A stretch of DNA of 64,000 nucleotides. It comes from Hemileia vastatrix. Taxonomy: Eukaryota > Basidiomycota > Pucciniomycetes > Pucciniales > Zaghouaniaceae. The DNA lies in NCBI GenBank assembly GCA_030280995.1, contig JASXTE010000004.1, positions 13,279,501-13,343,500 of the forward strand. Reading direction: 5' to 3'. Numbering within the stretch: the stretch's first letter is position 1; every line of letters begins with the position of its first letter. The position numbers were made by a program, and so were the translations under genes. Below the pieces are notes generated by a model. The model was given only the letters and a program-made list of their open reading frames with translations, made no database searches and was not told where the DNA came from. Shown one piece after another: positions 23,501-34,900 of this stretch.

Positions 23501-24513
23501 TTTTTTATTTCTTACAATCTCACCCGACTAGGGGCATGAAGGAACAGAGGGACAAAATCTAGGTACAAAAGGGTAGGGAACAAAGGAGGGGGAAAAACAA
23601 CAGGCACTTAAAAAGAGAGACAAGTGGGGGCTATTGCGAGAGGGGAACATTATTGGGGAATCTGTTTGTGGAAATGAGAAAGGAAGCAACCTGTAGTGTG
23701 ATGAGGGAAGGGGAAAAAAGAGAAGAGGAATCAAATCTAATCTTATGTTGTTTGGCAAAATCAAAAAGAGCCTTGCGCTCAATGGAGTGCACAGGACAAA
23801 AGAGTAGGACGTGTTCTGGGGTGTCCAGAGCGTTGAGGTGACATAAGGAGCAGAGAGGTGAGGGGGAAGCTTTGAAGCGAAAGAGGTAGTGTTTTAAGGG
23901 AGAGTGACCAGAGCAGCATTGGAAAAAAGCAGTGGCATGTGCTCGTGGAAGGGCCAACAACACCTTAAAACAGAAGGATGGGTTAAACCGACCCCTAAGC
24001 TTTCTCAGCGTGTCCCTGTTGGGGGGGGAGTGGAGAAGGAGGTTTGAGTGTTTTACAATGTGTGATTTAAGTGAGGAAATAGAGGGAGGGGGGCGTCAAA
24101 TGAAAGGAGAGACTTAGCAAGGGAAGCCATTTCATGAGAGCCACTGGCAAACATGTCCAACATCTCATTACCTAGAATCCCCCGGTGACCTGGACACCAG
24201 TGGAGGGAAAGGGACACCTCAGGGCTGGAAGTTAGGATGGAAAAGACAGAGGAGGCAATTGAATGGAGCAAGGAGGGGTTGTGTGTTGGGTTGGAAGGGG
24301 AGGAAAGGGCCTTGATTTCAGATTGACTGTCGGTGAGAATGGTGAGGGAATTATAAAGTGAGTGAGAGGGGTTGTTGATGAAAAGGCGCAAGCCAAGAAG
24401 GATCCCAAACATCTCTGACTCAAAGACAGAGTAGAGGTGTTGGTCACCTAGGCCTGCCACAAATGGGTAGCTCTGGCCCGGGTCAAAAGCAGCAGCAAAT
24501 GTCCCTGAGCCAT
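23501..24513 (-). pseudogene. 5'-truncated LINE: RNase H and zinc-finger tail
   Basis: Flanked by the 12-bp duplication ATTAGACACTTT (23489-23500 and 24514-24525), with the poly(A) tail seen as a T run at the left end. These are marks of target-primed insertion. The frame from about 24510 down to 24053 is RNase H: FESE, ILTDSQSE and the CPGHRGILGNEMLD block are visible, while the first catalytic Asp is lost to truncation. After a frameshift near 24055 the frame at 23963-23631 carries the C-terminal CX2C...H...C finger (CSLCHLNALDTPEHVLLFC). RNase H followed by this finger fits fungal Tad-type LINEs. Confidence 0.8.
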
Positions 24514-24746
24514 ATTAGACACTTTACGTTTCAATGTTCACCTCTTATCCGACATTTTTCTACTCAATTTTTCATAACCACATTTTGGACAACTTTCTGT
24601 CATAACCACATGTTGCACAACTTTCTGCCATAAACACATCTTGGACTACTCTCTGGATATGCCTCATGGATGTGATGAGTTTGGGATCACGAATTAGGAA
24701 CGGAAATTGGGGTATAAGAGGCAGGATAATGCATTATCATGGATTC

Positions 24747-24778
24747 CTTATCCACTAGCCCCAGGGCTAGTGGATAAG
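24747..24778. repeat. 32-bp near-perfect palindrome
   Basis: CTTATCCACTAGCCC and its exact complement separated by CA. It lies in the right half of the TA-flanked MITE. Confidence 0.75.
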
Positions 24779-24879
24779 AATCTTCCACAATTAATAATGT
24801 CTGATCCCAGGAAAAATAATTCTGAACCCTAATTGCGGATCCCTGAACATTGATACCCCCTATTAAGTACAAGGAAGAG

Positions 24880-26235
24880 AAACCTAGATGATTTTTCTCT
24901 TATAAGTAATATAACACTTATAACTTATGTATTGGTCAAACTTATGACTTAACTAAATCTCATCTCTAAAAGCAATAATTGACACACTTGATATTTTAAT
25001 TTGTAACCCAGTATTTCTGGAGTTAGAAACAGTTTGGCACATTTAAGTGACATGAGAAAACTTCCTTGAGTAGGAAATAAATTTTCACAATATATTTTTA
25101 CATGAGTATTAATTACTTGGGGTAGGAATGAGTTAATGCACTTGAGCTAGATTTACAATTGAACCCTTTCTAATATTCAAATTTTAATGTTTTGCTAATT
25201 CTGTATTTAATATTATTTTAAATATCTCTTCTTTCTATTCATTCCTCTCTCACTTTTTATTTTTATATATACATATTTTTCCACATGTCCTTCTGATTTT
25301 TGGCCTATAAAAGGAGGAGAGTTTGGGAAAGAAAAGGGCATCTTATCTTATCTTCATCTTTGTTAATTTTTTCTTTATTTACTATCATATCTTATTAATT
25401 AATTACTTTATATTTAATTATTCTCAGTGATGAAATACAAAATTTTGAAGTCTTACCATTACACTTTGAATCACTACTATAGTCTTGGCTAGTATTAACT
25501 ACAAACTTAAACTTTTGACACCATTCATGAAGCTCAGGGTACCTATTTTTGTTCCATACCTCTAGACCCACCATGAAATTCAAGTTAGATTTAATTATAT
25601 TTGTTTTTTTATCATATTCAACAATAGAGAAAAGAAGATACCAATTCTGCTGAAGAAATAATATAAGATTTAACTATTGCAACTTTTAAACAGAGTTTTC
25701 TCAGATCTAGAGAAGTCAAAAGACCACCAAATTTTTCTTTTTCCTTACCACAGAAAATTTATCTGACATTCATTAGAAGATTCTTGATCAAAATGTTTTT
25801 CTATGTTGAAAAAACTCATACTTGATGTCATGCAACCCTCTGCACTCAAAATAGAGGTGTGTCAATATTTCTTCAATGTTGGATTATTGGTTTGTATTAT
25901 TATGATAAATATATTTTTCTAGAGCATTTATCTAGTGTCCATCAAAAATACCATAAATATCTGATAGAAAAGCTGTAAATTATTAGGCAATCTGATATTA
26001 GAGAAGAAGTGGGCATATTTATCTTGGGGTGCAATTTTTTTTCAAAGAAGTTTTGTGACTAAAAATAACTAAAAATCTAGTTAAATTTTTGAAATGATAG
26101 AATCAAGATGAATTATTCCCTGAAAAGTAATACAAAACTTTGCTTTGGCTGGTTTATTCCTTGTCAGACTGGTTGTAATACACCATCACCACAGGAAAAG
26201 TGCAAGCGAGAATTTTCTGGAAAATAACAGTGGGA
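24880..26235. other. AT-rich intergenic stretch
   Basis: No supported gene. A TATAAAA followed by a purine-rich segment at 25306-25330 looks promoter-like, but no downstream frame fits it. Confidence 0.5.
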
Positions 26236-26239
26236 TGAA

Positions 26240-26470
26240 AGATAAAAAAAAAAGCCCCACCTTAGTTGCCATGGGAAAGCTTTAGCCAACCCCACCCCCC
26301 AAAGTTTAGCTGACGTAGCAGCACCCCAGTACATTGTCGTTGTGACGTGGGGGCGTTTTCGTCGGCTGTTTGCGTGTGGTGTAGCTTCCTGTTCAAGTAA
26401 CATTGCATATAAAAGTGGCGCGCAGGGCAAAAATGCATACCTGGGCTGAACTCTCAGGGTGACGTTGCGT
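26240..26470 (+). promoter_or_regulatory. GC-rich segment with three TGACGT sites
   Basis: A clear rise in G+C in otherwise AT-rich DNA. TGACGT, the core recognised by CREB/ATF-type bZIP factors, occurs at 26311-26316, 26343-26348 and 26460-26465, and a TATAAAA lies at about 26407. The next gene on this strand starts at 27056, so the segment could be its upstream region or an untranslated first exon. Regulation is inferred only from these motifs. Confidence 0.4.
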
Positions 26471-27055
26471 GAGGAAAAACCAAATACTTGTGCACTGCAA
26501 ATATGGTGCTAATAAAAAAAAGTCTTAAATAATAATGATAAAAATAGAAATGAATGAGTTTTGAAATGCTTTTTTTTGTATTACTGATGTATGAGTTTTG
26601 AAAGAAGCATTGAAAAAATTGTAGTAAATTGATCAACTTATGAAAGCTTTGAAAATTCTTTTTGCACTACACTTACAGCTATAGATCACCAAAAAACTGT
26701 AGTTTTCTTACTTCCTATCCCCCGCCAAAAGCATAAGTCAGCTGACCCAAGCTCATGATTTTGGCCGAATTTAACACTATTCGGTTCAAGAGATTGAATA
26801 CATTTTTTTCATCGCCCCCTGTTCATATTTCGCTAAGCCTCATTTTCATAAATCGCCCCGCCTGTACATATATTTCTTAAATAGCAGCCCATTCTTTATT
26901 GTTTCTTTCTTGGCTCATTATTTTTCCAACATCTATTCCTTACACTTAGCTCCTCCCTTCATTTCATGTAGCAGTAATAAGGGTTTAAATTTTATATAAT
27001 TAAGTAAACAAAACCAAAGAGAATATTTGATTTGGTAGCGCCCTCCTTTGATTAT

Positions 27056-28206
27056 ATGAATCTCCACCAAGGTCCCAGCTCACGTTTGCAATTTCAATTA
27101 TCAGGGGGACTGTGTTCCCAACGCCAAGGTCATCAAAATTCAAGTTTATCTCCAACCCCTGACGTTTTATCAGGGAAATACCAACAGATGAATAAAGATA
27201 GTGACTTATATCATTCTTCCAGCTGCTTATTTTGTTGTGAAACCACATGTCCAAATAAATTTGACGGACCAGCTTTTCATCATTCACCTACTGTAACGTC
27301 TTTGTTGGCTGATTCTATTCCCAACATTGCTCATCTTTCCTCACCCTCTAGAAATTTTTCCTATCCTCTTGCACCCCCAAAGGCACCCACACGTATCTCC
27401 CCTAAACCAATTGAAAGTCCTGGCCAACTTCTTATTCGTGCGTGCGAAGCAATTGAGCTTCCTGTTGAAGTGCTAGAGTGGCCACATCCACTTCCTTTCT
27501 CGCTGCGTAGACCAACAGTTTCCGACATTACTGAACGTACTGAGCCTACAGAATCTTCAGAATCGGCTAGAAATCTGCCAGGGACCAATCAAATTTCTAT
27601 CAAGTCATCAAAGAATGTAAAGGCTCTGCATCCCCACTTTCATGGCAGATTTTATAAGAAACCCCTCAAACCATTTCGCCGGTATGGCTCCTTGCCAGAG
27701 CTTAGAACTAATAAGCTCTCTATAAAAGGGTGCCATGTTGGTGAATCTGCAGCTTTAACAACAGGTTGGAATTTTGATATATATCCTGCTTGCCATGGTG
27801 ACTGGCAACAGCCAAGCACTACCTTAGCTGCCGCATGTATGTTATTTCCTTATCAAAATGTTTGCAAAAAATCAGGAAAACCTAGTAATAATCTCAAGTT
27901 GCTTCATTTTTCCATTACCTCTCTTGTAAAGGGAAAAGAGACATATCCGAGGACAATATTGAGCTCGAGTCACCATCGATTAGCACTAACATAATTCACA
28001 AATTCAGACACAAGATTTTTAAAGGATTCAAAAAGAATTCAGGGGATAAGGATAAAATAAATCATGAAGTCGAACGGCACGGCTCTGCGTCAGGTCAAGG
28101 ACGGTGGAAGTGGCTGATAAGGTTGATGGGCAGCTTTATTCGTCGAAAAAGAAGAGACAAAAGTAGCTCTAGAAACAATTCATTTCGTGATGTATCTTCC
28201 CTATGA
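27056..28206 (+). CDS. hypothetical host protein, two exons, about 351 aa
   Basis: The only frame that reads like a host gene. The ATG at 27056 is the first after an in-frame stop at 27005; an upstream exon is not excluded. Exon 1 (27056-27836) is Ser/Pro-rich with a cysteine cluster CLFCCETTC at residues 57-65, then a more ordered part with LLIRACEAIELPVEVLEWP. The frame then shifts, consistent with a GTATGT-donor intron (27837-27931). Exon 2 (27932-28206) is rich in charged residues and ends with an arginine-rich tail (GSFIRRKRRDK) that could be a nuclear signal. With this intron the length is a whole number of codons. No domain family was recognised and no signal peptide is evident. Base composition is more balanced than its neighbours. 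Confidence 0.6.
27837..27931 (+). other. predicted intron of the host gene
   Basis: Donor GTATGT, pyrimidine-rich 3' half, acceptor AAAG ending at 27931. This joins the two frames through one split codon. Acceptors ending at 27898 (62-nt intron) or 27940 also keep the frame open. Confidence 0.5.
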
Positions 28207-28583
28207 TTAATTCTTATAAACCCAAATCATTTTTGCTAGTCGAGCTAATGTTTATAAATTGTTGCTTATTTCTACACCCATATTACATCCTTGCTAAAAC
28301 AAAATGAAGTTGAAGTGAAGAGCTTGAAAATCAATAAATTAAAAAAAAGCTCTTCAGGGACATGTAAAAGAGGAAAACAACCGGATATCATGATCATATC
28401 TTTACCTGCATTCACATTGGAAATGAGAATTTTATTTTGGTGTGCCTTACTTGCAATGGAAAAAAATGCATGACATTTAATGAAATTCTTTAAAACCTCT
28501 ATTGGTTGGATAGATGGGCAGTACAAATAAATACAGCTAGATTCGAAAATCTTGAAACAAAAATGGTATTTTTTGAAAACTTA

Positions 28584-28770
28584 TTGACGGCCCGAAATTT
28601 GAGCTGCAGTATTTTTTCCACATCTTCAATTTATTTTGTGGCAATTGGGTTGATTTCTCTGCCGTTTAGCCGCTCTTCATTATCTAAGATTAAAGAGAAG
28701 TCTAACTGACTGTCACAAAATGAGCTGAAGCGGTCAAATAAATACGGCAGCTCAACTTTTGGGCTGTCAA
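28584..28770. repeat. foldback element, family 1 copy a
   Basis: TTGACGGCCC at the left pairs with GGGCTGTCAA at the right. Each arm carries AGCTGCAG/GGCAGCT-like and TTTTGTGGCAA/TGTCACAAAA-like blocks. Confidence 0.65.
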
Positions 28771-29068
28771 CAATTTTTTTCAAAGGGAATGGCTAGTCGG
28801 ACACATCATACACATCAGCCACCTACTATTTTTGGAAAAGACGAAGCTTATTTCATTTTTCTCAGTAAAACTATGCTTTTATCTCTTTAATTCTGCCTTA
28901 AAACCTCACCCACATATTGTAATTACATACATATTATACTAGCAGTATCGTTCAATCAAGCTTGTTAGCAGTTTCATTCACTCGAATCAGTTAGCAGTAT
29001 CGCTCGCTCAAGAAGTCACAGCCAAATCCGAAAACATTGTGACAAAAATGAAAATTTTCTAAAAATTA

Positions 29069-29255
29069 TTGACAGCCCAAAAGTTGAGCTGCAGTATTTT
29101 TTTGACAGAATCAGTTCATTTTGTGGCAATCGGGTCGACTTCTCTTTCAACCCAGATTATGAAGAGGAACGAAATAACAGAAAAATCAACCCACTTGCCA
29201 CAAAATGAACTAAAGCTGTCGAAAAAACACTTCAGCTCAACTTTTGGGCTGTCAA
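29069..29255. repeat. foldback element, family 1 copy b
   Basis: TTGACAGCCCAAAAGTTGAG pairs with its complement at the right end, and TTCATTTTGTGGCAA pairs with TTGCCACAAAATGAA. It is better preserved than the copy at 28584. Confidence 0.75.
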
Positions 29256-29951
29256 TAAATTTTCGAACAGGGAGGCCTTAAAGGGACCACCTTTTTGAGC
29301 AGCAACGGAGACCACCTTTCTATTTTTAGTATTTTTCCCCTATTAAGTTAGCAGTATCTCTCGCTTATGGCTTCTCTCCACTGATGATATTGTTGGATTA
29401 CCCTTGCTTTTTCTTGCTATAAAGGTTAGTGTTAGATTTCTATCATTATTTCATTCTATAGAGGGGTTAGCGTTAGATTACCATTACTTTCACTGATTCT
29501 TGAAGCTAGCGTTATTGCTCTGGTAGCTGGTTAAGGTGAAAATAGCCAAGTGACACTAAAATTAGAAAGGTGGTTGCCGAAGAAGAAAAAAAGGTGGTCT
29601 CCCTTTCGAAAATTTTCATTTTTGTCTCAATGTTTTCGGATCTGGCTGTAGCAGTATCATTCCCTAACGCAAGATAGCAGAATCACTTGCTCACTCTTAA
29701 TATTCTTAAAAGTTAGGGTTAAAATCTCATTATTTTTCTTGTAAACATTCCGTAATAGGTTTGTTATAACTGGTTGTTGTCAGATAACTGCCCCCAAAAA
29801 ATATGGTTCATTTTTTTAAAAAATAGAGTATGTCTGATGTGTATGGTGTGTCCGACTAGCCATTCCCTTTTTCAAAATTTCATTTTTGCTTCAATGTTTT
29901 CGGATGTAGCTGTACTTTGAACATAAATTATACGAAGTTCAACGTTTGTTA
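29256..29951. other. fragments of foldback arms
   Basis: Contains scattered arm pieces such as TTTTCGGATCTGGCTGTA (about 29633) and TTTTCGGATGTAGCTGTA (about 29898), plus the word TTAGCAGTATC recurring on either side. No gene. Confidence 0.5.
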
Positions 29952-30144
29952 CAGCCAAGTCACAAAAGCTTGCGGAATTTTCGACGAAAAAGTCAAAGTT
30001 GTTCTCACCAAAAAATGTTTTGCCTATTCAAAAGGGTCGGGGATAGGTCGCATGTAACCCCCTTTTGAATAGGAAAATGAATTTTTTGTGGGTGAAGCTT
30101 TAATTTTTTTGTCCAAAATTCCGCAAGCTTTTGTGACTTAGCTG
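29952..30144. repeat. foldback element, family 2 copy a, TSD TTA
   Basis: Begins CAGCCAAGTCACAAAAGCTT and ends with its near-complement AAGCTTTTGTGACTTAGCTG. The inner blocks CCTATTCAAAAGGG and CCCTTTTGAATAGG also pair. TTA lies on both sides (29949-29951 and 30145-30147). Confidence 0.75.
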
Positions 30145-30550
30145 TTAATTCTTCAGTCATTTGCTCTGATTCTTTTGTATCCCTGAGCTAATTCTATCGA
30201 TGAAGTCGCATACCCTCGGGACATGTCGGTCACCCCTGAAGACTCAGTGCCCCACATGCTTGCGCTCATTCTTGTGTCGTGATAGGTTTTACATGCCTCA
30301 GCCAATTGTAGTTTAAACCTTATAGAATTTTAGTACGGCTACAGCCAGATCCGAAAACATTGAGACATAATTACAAAATTTTCAGTTTTTTTTGACAGGT
30401 CGAAAGTTGAACGGCAGAAATTTTTCAGAGAGCTTTACTTCATTTCTTTGTGATTGGGCGACTTTCTGTCCAAAATCTAATGAGGAAACAGGAGAAATGA
30501 GAAAAGATGAGGGATGACATTGATTCGGAGCCACAAATTAAATTGAAGTT

Positions 30551-31113
30551 ATAGCAAAACCTGAAAAACTTGCGGGATTCTCGTCTCCGATCCCCCGCCA
30601 AAAACATGACACTACGCACCAAGTAAGATATCCCTGATGGGGATATCCAGCGCGAGTTAGAGATATTTTAGGGAGGGGCATAAGGTCAAAAAATAAATGT
30701 AAGAAAATTAAGTGCAAGAAAAATGAGTGCGAAAACAGTAAGCGTAAGGAAAATCATTTGTGCAGCCATGAGAAATTTTTTTTTTCAAAAAAAAAATTGT
30801 AAAAAAGCAGAAAAAAATAAAAAATAATTTTTTTGAGAAAAAAAATTTTTAAAGAAAATTCCCATGGCTGCAAGATATTTTTCTTACCCTCATTTTTCTC
30901 ACATATTTTTTTTGCACATATTTTCCTTACACATATTTTTCTCGCACATATTTTTCTTACACATATTTTTCTATCCTTATGTCCCTCCCTACAATATCCC
31001 CAACTCGCGCTGGATATCCCCATCAGGGATATCTTGCTTGGTGCGTAGCTTGAGTTTAAGTCACTTTTGGCAGGGAATAAGTGGCGAGAAAACCGCAATC
31101 TTTTCCGGTTTAG
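30551..31113. repeat. large nested palindrome with foldback ends
   Basis: Outer arms match foldback family 3 (CTCGTCTCCGATCCCCCGCC facing TTTTGGCAGGGAATAAGTGG). Inside, 30613-31047 is another long inverted repeat. TACGCACCAAG, AAGATATCCCTGATGGGGAT and CCAGCGCGAGTT appear on the left with complements on the right, and a CAGCCATG pair lies nearer the centre. The middle is A/T-only low-complexity DNA. Confidence 0.7.
30897..30972 (+). repeat. tandem CACATATTTTTC(T)TTA repeat
   Basis: About five imperfect 15-16 bp units inside the right arm of the large palindrome. The left arm carries the diverged complementary GTGCAAGAAAAATGAG-type units. Confidence 0.65.
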
Positions 31114-31167
31114 CAGTAACTTGAAAATTCTGCAGCTCAACTTTCAAACGGCAGACGAAATTTCATA

Positions 31168-31358
31168 TAGCCAAGTCATAAACGCTTGCGGAAATTTTGA
31201 AGAGAAAACCAAAGTTGCTGTGACCAAAAAATGATTTGCCTATTCAAAAGGGTCAGGGATAGGTCGGGGGTACTTCCTTTTGAATAGGCGAATCATTTTT
31301 TGTGGGGGAAACTTTTATTTTTTCGTCAAAAATTCCGCAAGCTTTTGTGACTTGGCTG
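31168..31358. repeat. foldback element, family 2 copy b
   Basis: Same arms as 29952-30144, with GCTTGCGGAA facing TTCCGCAAGC and CCTATTCAAAAGGG facing CTTTTGAATAGG. No flanking duplication is seen. Confidence 0.7.
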
Positions 31359-31482
31359 TCAAATTTGCAATTCTGTCTTAATATCTTCGGATCTAGCTGT
31401 ATAATGAAGATGCGAACTTTTACAAGAAATGTTGGTGCAGTTTTGCAAAAAGATTCAAAAACTTTAGACAAAAAGTTTGATA

Positions 31483-31600
31483 CAGCAAAACGTGAAAAGC
31501 TTGCGGATTTCTCGTCTCCGATTCCCCGCCGAAAACATGAGTTTAGATCACTTTTGGCAGGGAGTGAGTGGCGAGTGTGGTACAGCTATTTGGGAAAACC
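31483..31600. repeat. foldback element, family 3 copy
   Basis: CTCGTCTCCGATTCCCCGCC faces TTTTGGCAGGGAGTGAGTGG. It is the compact form of the outer arms of the 30551-31113 structure. Confidence 0.6.
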
Positions 31601-31715
31601 TTGCTCTTTTTTCGTACCTCCTTCCCCACCAAAAGCAGCTTAAACTCATGTTTTTGGCGGGGAGTGGAAGACAAAAACACAGCAAGCTTTTCCCAAATAG
31701 CTGTAGCAAAGTCAG

Positions 31716-31746
31716 TGCTATCTCCGGAGTGAACCGGAGATGTAGC
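31716..31746. repeat. short hairpin at the copia end
   Basis: GCTATCTCCGG and CCGGAGATGTAGC are separated by AGTGAA. It overlaps the presumed outer end of the copia LTR. Confidence 0.6.
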
Positions 31747-31827
31747 AGACGTGGTACCATAGGTTTATATACCAGGCTAAGTACATAATATATAAGTCAC
31801 TAAGTTTATGTATATCTATCCATAACA
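31741..31827 (-). repeat. probable copia 3' LTR or part of it
   Basis: On the minus strand TGTTATGG follows a run of G residues (polypurine tract, 31828-31834) downstream of the copia pol remnant. A possible end is GCTACA at 31741, giving only 87 bp. The outer limit is uncertain because no 5' LTR was found to compare. Confidence 0.4.
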
Positions 31828-31953
31828 CCCCCCCTCTTAGCGATTTTCCTACTACTGTGAACATGAAGGAAATAAATTAAGAAGAAAGTAAGAGAAAAAA
31901 AATATTAAATTAAAACTCTCAAAATTAAATAAAATAAAATAAAAGAAACAATG

Positions 31954-34900
31954 TTAATAAACCCCCAATAACTGCCTCTTATCACGCCATACATTTGCCT
32001 TCAGGTTTTTTGTCAATAGGTCAGCAGCTATTTGATGATGAGAGGATACCCATTCAATATCAATTTCACACCAGTGGACCTGTTCATTGACAAAGTAGAA
32101 GTCCCAGTCAATGTGACGGCATCTTTTGTCTGATGGATTATTGGTAGCTGCCACTATAGCACCTTTATTATCACAGTAGAGAGTAGTCAGTCCATGACAC
32201 AAGTCCAACTCCCGTAATAAATTTCACATCCACAGAGCTTGGCATGTTGCATTTTACATGGCCATGAGTTCAGAATGCAGTGAGGCAGTAGCTACCCTTG
32301 ACTGATGTTTTAACTGCCAGAGAATAAGACAGTTGTTGAGGCAAAGGATATGACTGCCTGTTGCCCTGGAAAATTTGCCACCCCATGTTGCATCACAATA
32401 AACATCAGTTAGTGGTTTGTCAGACATTTGAGGGAATAAATGGAACTTCTAGTCCTTAGTGTATTCCAAAATACCTGAGTAACTGATTTAGTGCATCCCA
32501 TTCTTCTTTACCTGGTCTTGATGAAAAATGTGCCAGGAATTTGACTGGGTATGCTAAATCAGGCCTCAAACCAGCTACTAGATAAGATAAAGACCCTATG
32601 ATTGATTGGAATTTAGTCAAATCTAATGGGGGATGTGCTTTATCTTTTAGGGAACTAGAGCAAGCCCACTAAGTAATGGGGCATGAGAAGAAAGATGAGC
32701 GGTGTTGTGTTTATTGAGGATTTGATTAAAAAGGGCTGGGTGGTGAATGGTAAAACCTGTTTTACATTGAGAAATCTCCAGGCTCACTATAGAAGTGATA
32801 CCATCAGACCACTTGACTTTTAGATACTTGCCCCTATTCCTTTTTGAATCCTCCAGCACCTCCTAATTACTCCCCATCACTACACTGTCATTAATGTGGA
32901 TCCAAAGCATGGCCTTTGAACCTTCTTTAGTCAAGACATAAACACTTGCATCTTGATTGCTTGCCTCATATCCAAGTCATGAAAGCATGTTACTCAAATG
33001 TTTCCACCAACAATGTGCTGAATTTTTGGTTCCATATAAAGCCTTTTTAAGTTTGCACACATGAGTTGGATCTCCACTTACAAAACCCTCTGATTGCTTT
33101 ACACATATTTCCTTGTCTAGATGACTATGGAGGTATGCAGCAGTAACAACAAAAGTTTTAATAGGCCAATTATATGTTGCCACAAGAGTAAGGAGAAGTC
33201 AAAGTGAATCAAAGGTAGCCATAGGGGAAAATGTAGCATTGAAATCAACACCCTCAATTTGCTTGAATCCTTGCATGACACATCTTACCTTATATTTGGT
33301 AATGTTCCCAAATTAATCAAACTTAAGGGAAAAGACCCACCTGGCACCTGCTACTGATTTCCCTTTGTGGAGAGGAACTATATCCCATACATTCATTTTC
33401 AAGAGACTATCTAGTTCTTCTTGATATGCTTGTTCCTAGTTGGATGCATCTGGTCTTTGCATGGCTTTTTTGTATGTTTTGGGAAGACAATCTGCTATTT
33501 CACATGCATTATTATTAATGAAGTCCACAAGAGAGTCTTGTGCCACAACGGTTTCTTTAGTGGTAAAGTCACAAAACACAGTGAATTCATAATAAAAGAT
33601 AAATGACCTTTTGATTGATGAGGAGGGGGTTTTCAGGGATGGGATATGGGTTTTTCAGGTTGGGGAGTGATGTATCTTTGCCTTTAGGAATGAAATTTAT
33701 CATCACCAATTGCACAAAAGCATTAGTGTCAGGATGCCAAAACATCCAACCTTTTTCACCATCCAGAAAACCAACAACACAACAATGCATAGCCCATGGC
33801 TCCATTTGTGTCCTTTTCTCAGAAGGTATGTGAATGTATGCCCACTGGCCAAAGTTTTTCATCAGAGATAGGTCATATATTTTGTTAAAAATCAGTTGGT
33901 AAGGTTTACTATCAGTAACTCTGACATTTGGTAATCTGTTTTGGACATACAATGCCCAGAAGTATGCAAGAGGCCAGAATTTTGCTTGTAGGCTTGAAGC
34001 AAGTAATATTGTTCTTGCTATCTCTCCAATGGTCTCATTGAAATGTTCTGCCATTCCATTTTGCTTGTGATGGTAGGGCATTGAGTGTTCAAGTAAGATT
34101 CAATTATCTGATAAGAATTCAGAGAATTTATTATTCATGTATTCTTTGTCATTTTCTGTTTTCAATATTTTCATGCATTTACCTGTAATATTTTCCAGAC
34201 AATTTTTAAAATTGAGAATGCTTGGAAAAAATCAGACTTCTTTTGGAGAATGAAAAATTCACCTTAGGTGGAGAAGGATTCCCAGAAAGTGGCTGCATAT
34301 ATTTCACCTTGGTAAGTAAACTCAATCATTGGGCCAACTAAATTAAATATAACCAATCCCATGAGATGATAATCTTGCTTTAATAATTTACAAATATTCT
34401 TCCATTTACTTTTAAAAACTGCGCATATGTCACAGTGAAACTTTCAGGAGGGAACATAAGAAGGTGCACCATCACATAGGCCCAGTTTAGAATTCTTGTG
34501 CTGGTATGGCCAAGGCCTCAATGCAAATCTATGATTGAGTCAGGGACATATTTTGGATAATGAATGTGAGAATCAGGTTTAGGGACAAATGGAGCAGGAA
34601 ATGAAGCCAAAGATAAAGAGTTAAAGTAGTTAAATGCAAATGAACTTGTATCTAGATTACAAGGGTATACTAGATCAACTTTCCATCTAACTTCAGTGGG
34701 GAAAATAGAAGCAATGAATAAAGTGTTTTTTTTGATATAATGTAATCTTGGTCATCATTGAAACATAAAGAAGCACCATTCTGCAACAGATAAAAGGGGA
34801 TAGTAAAGTCAATTTTGCTTTATCACAATGGAATACATGTTTTATCCTGATCAATTCTTCATTGAGGCCTTTAACAAGAAGGTTTCCATAACCAGTAGTA

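Larger units (their letters stand above)
23389..24860. mobile_element. TA-flanked MITE split by a LINE
   Basis: Perfect inverted termini GGGGGTATCAATGTTCAGGG at both ends, each bordered by TA. Removing the LINE (23501-24513) and one 12-bp duplication leaves about 450 bp, a non-autonomous size. A TA duplication fits Tc1/mariner-like or related elements. The right half has a 32-bp palindrome at 24747-24778. Confidence 0.7.

Noticed and set aside
26164..26430. 88-codon minus-strand frame across the GC-rich segment
   Set aside because: No ATG at its start and no recognisable domain. The segment reads better as upstream sequence of the gene at 27056.
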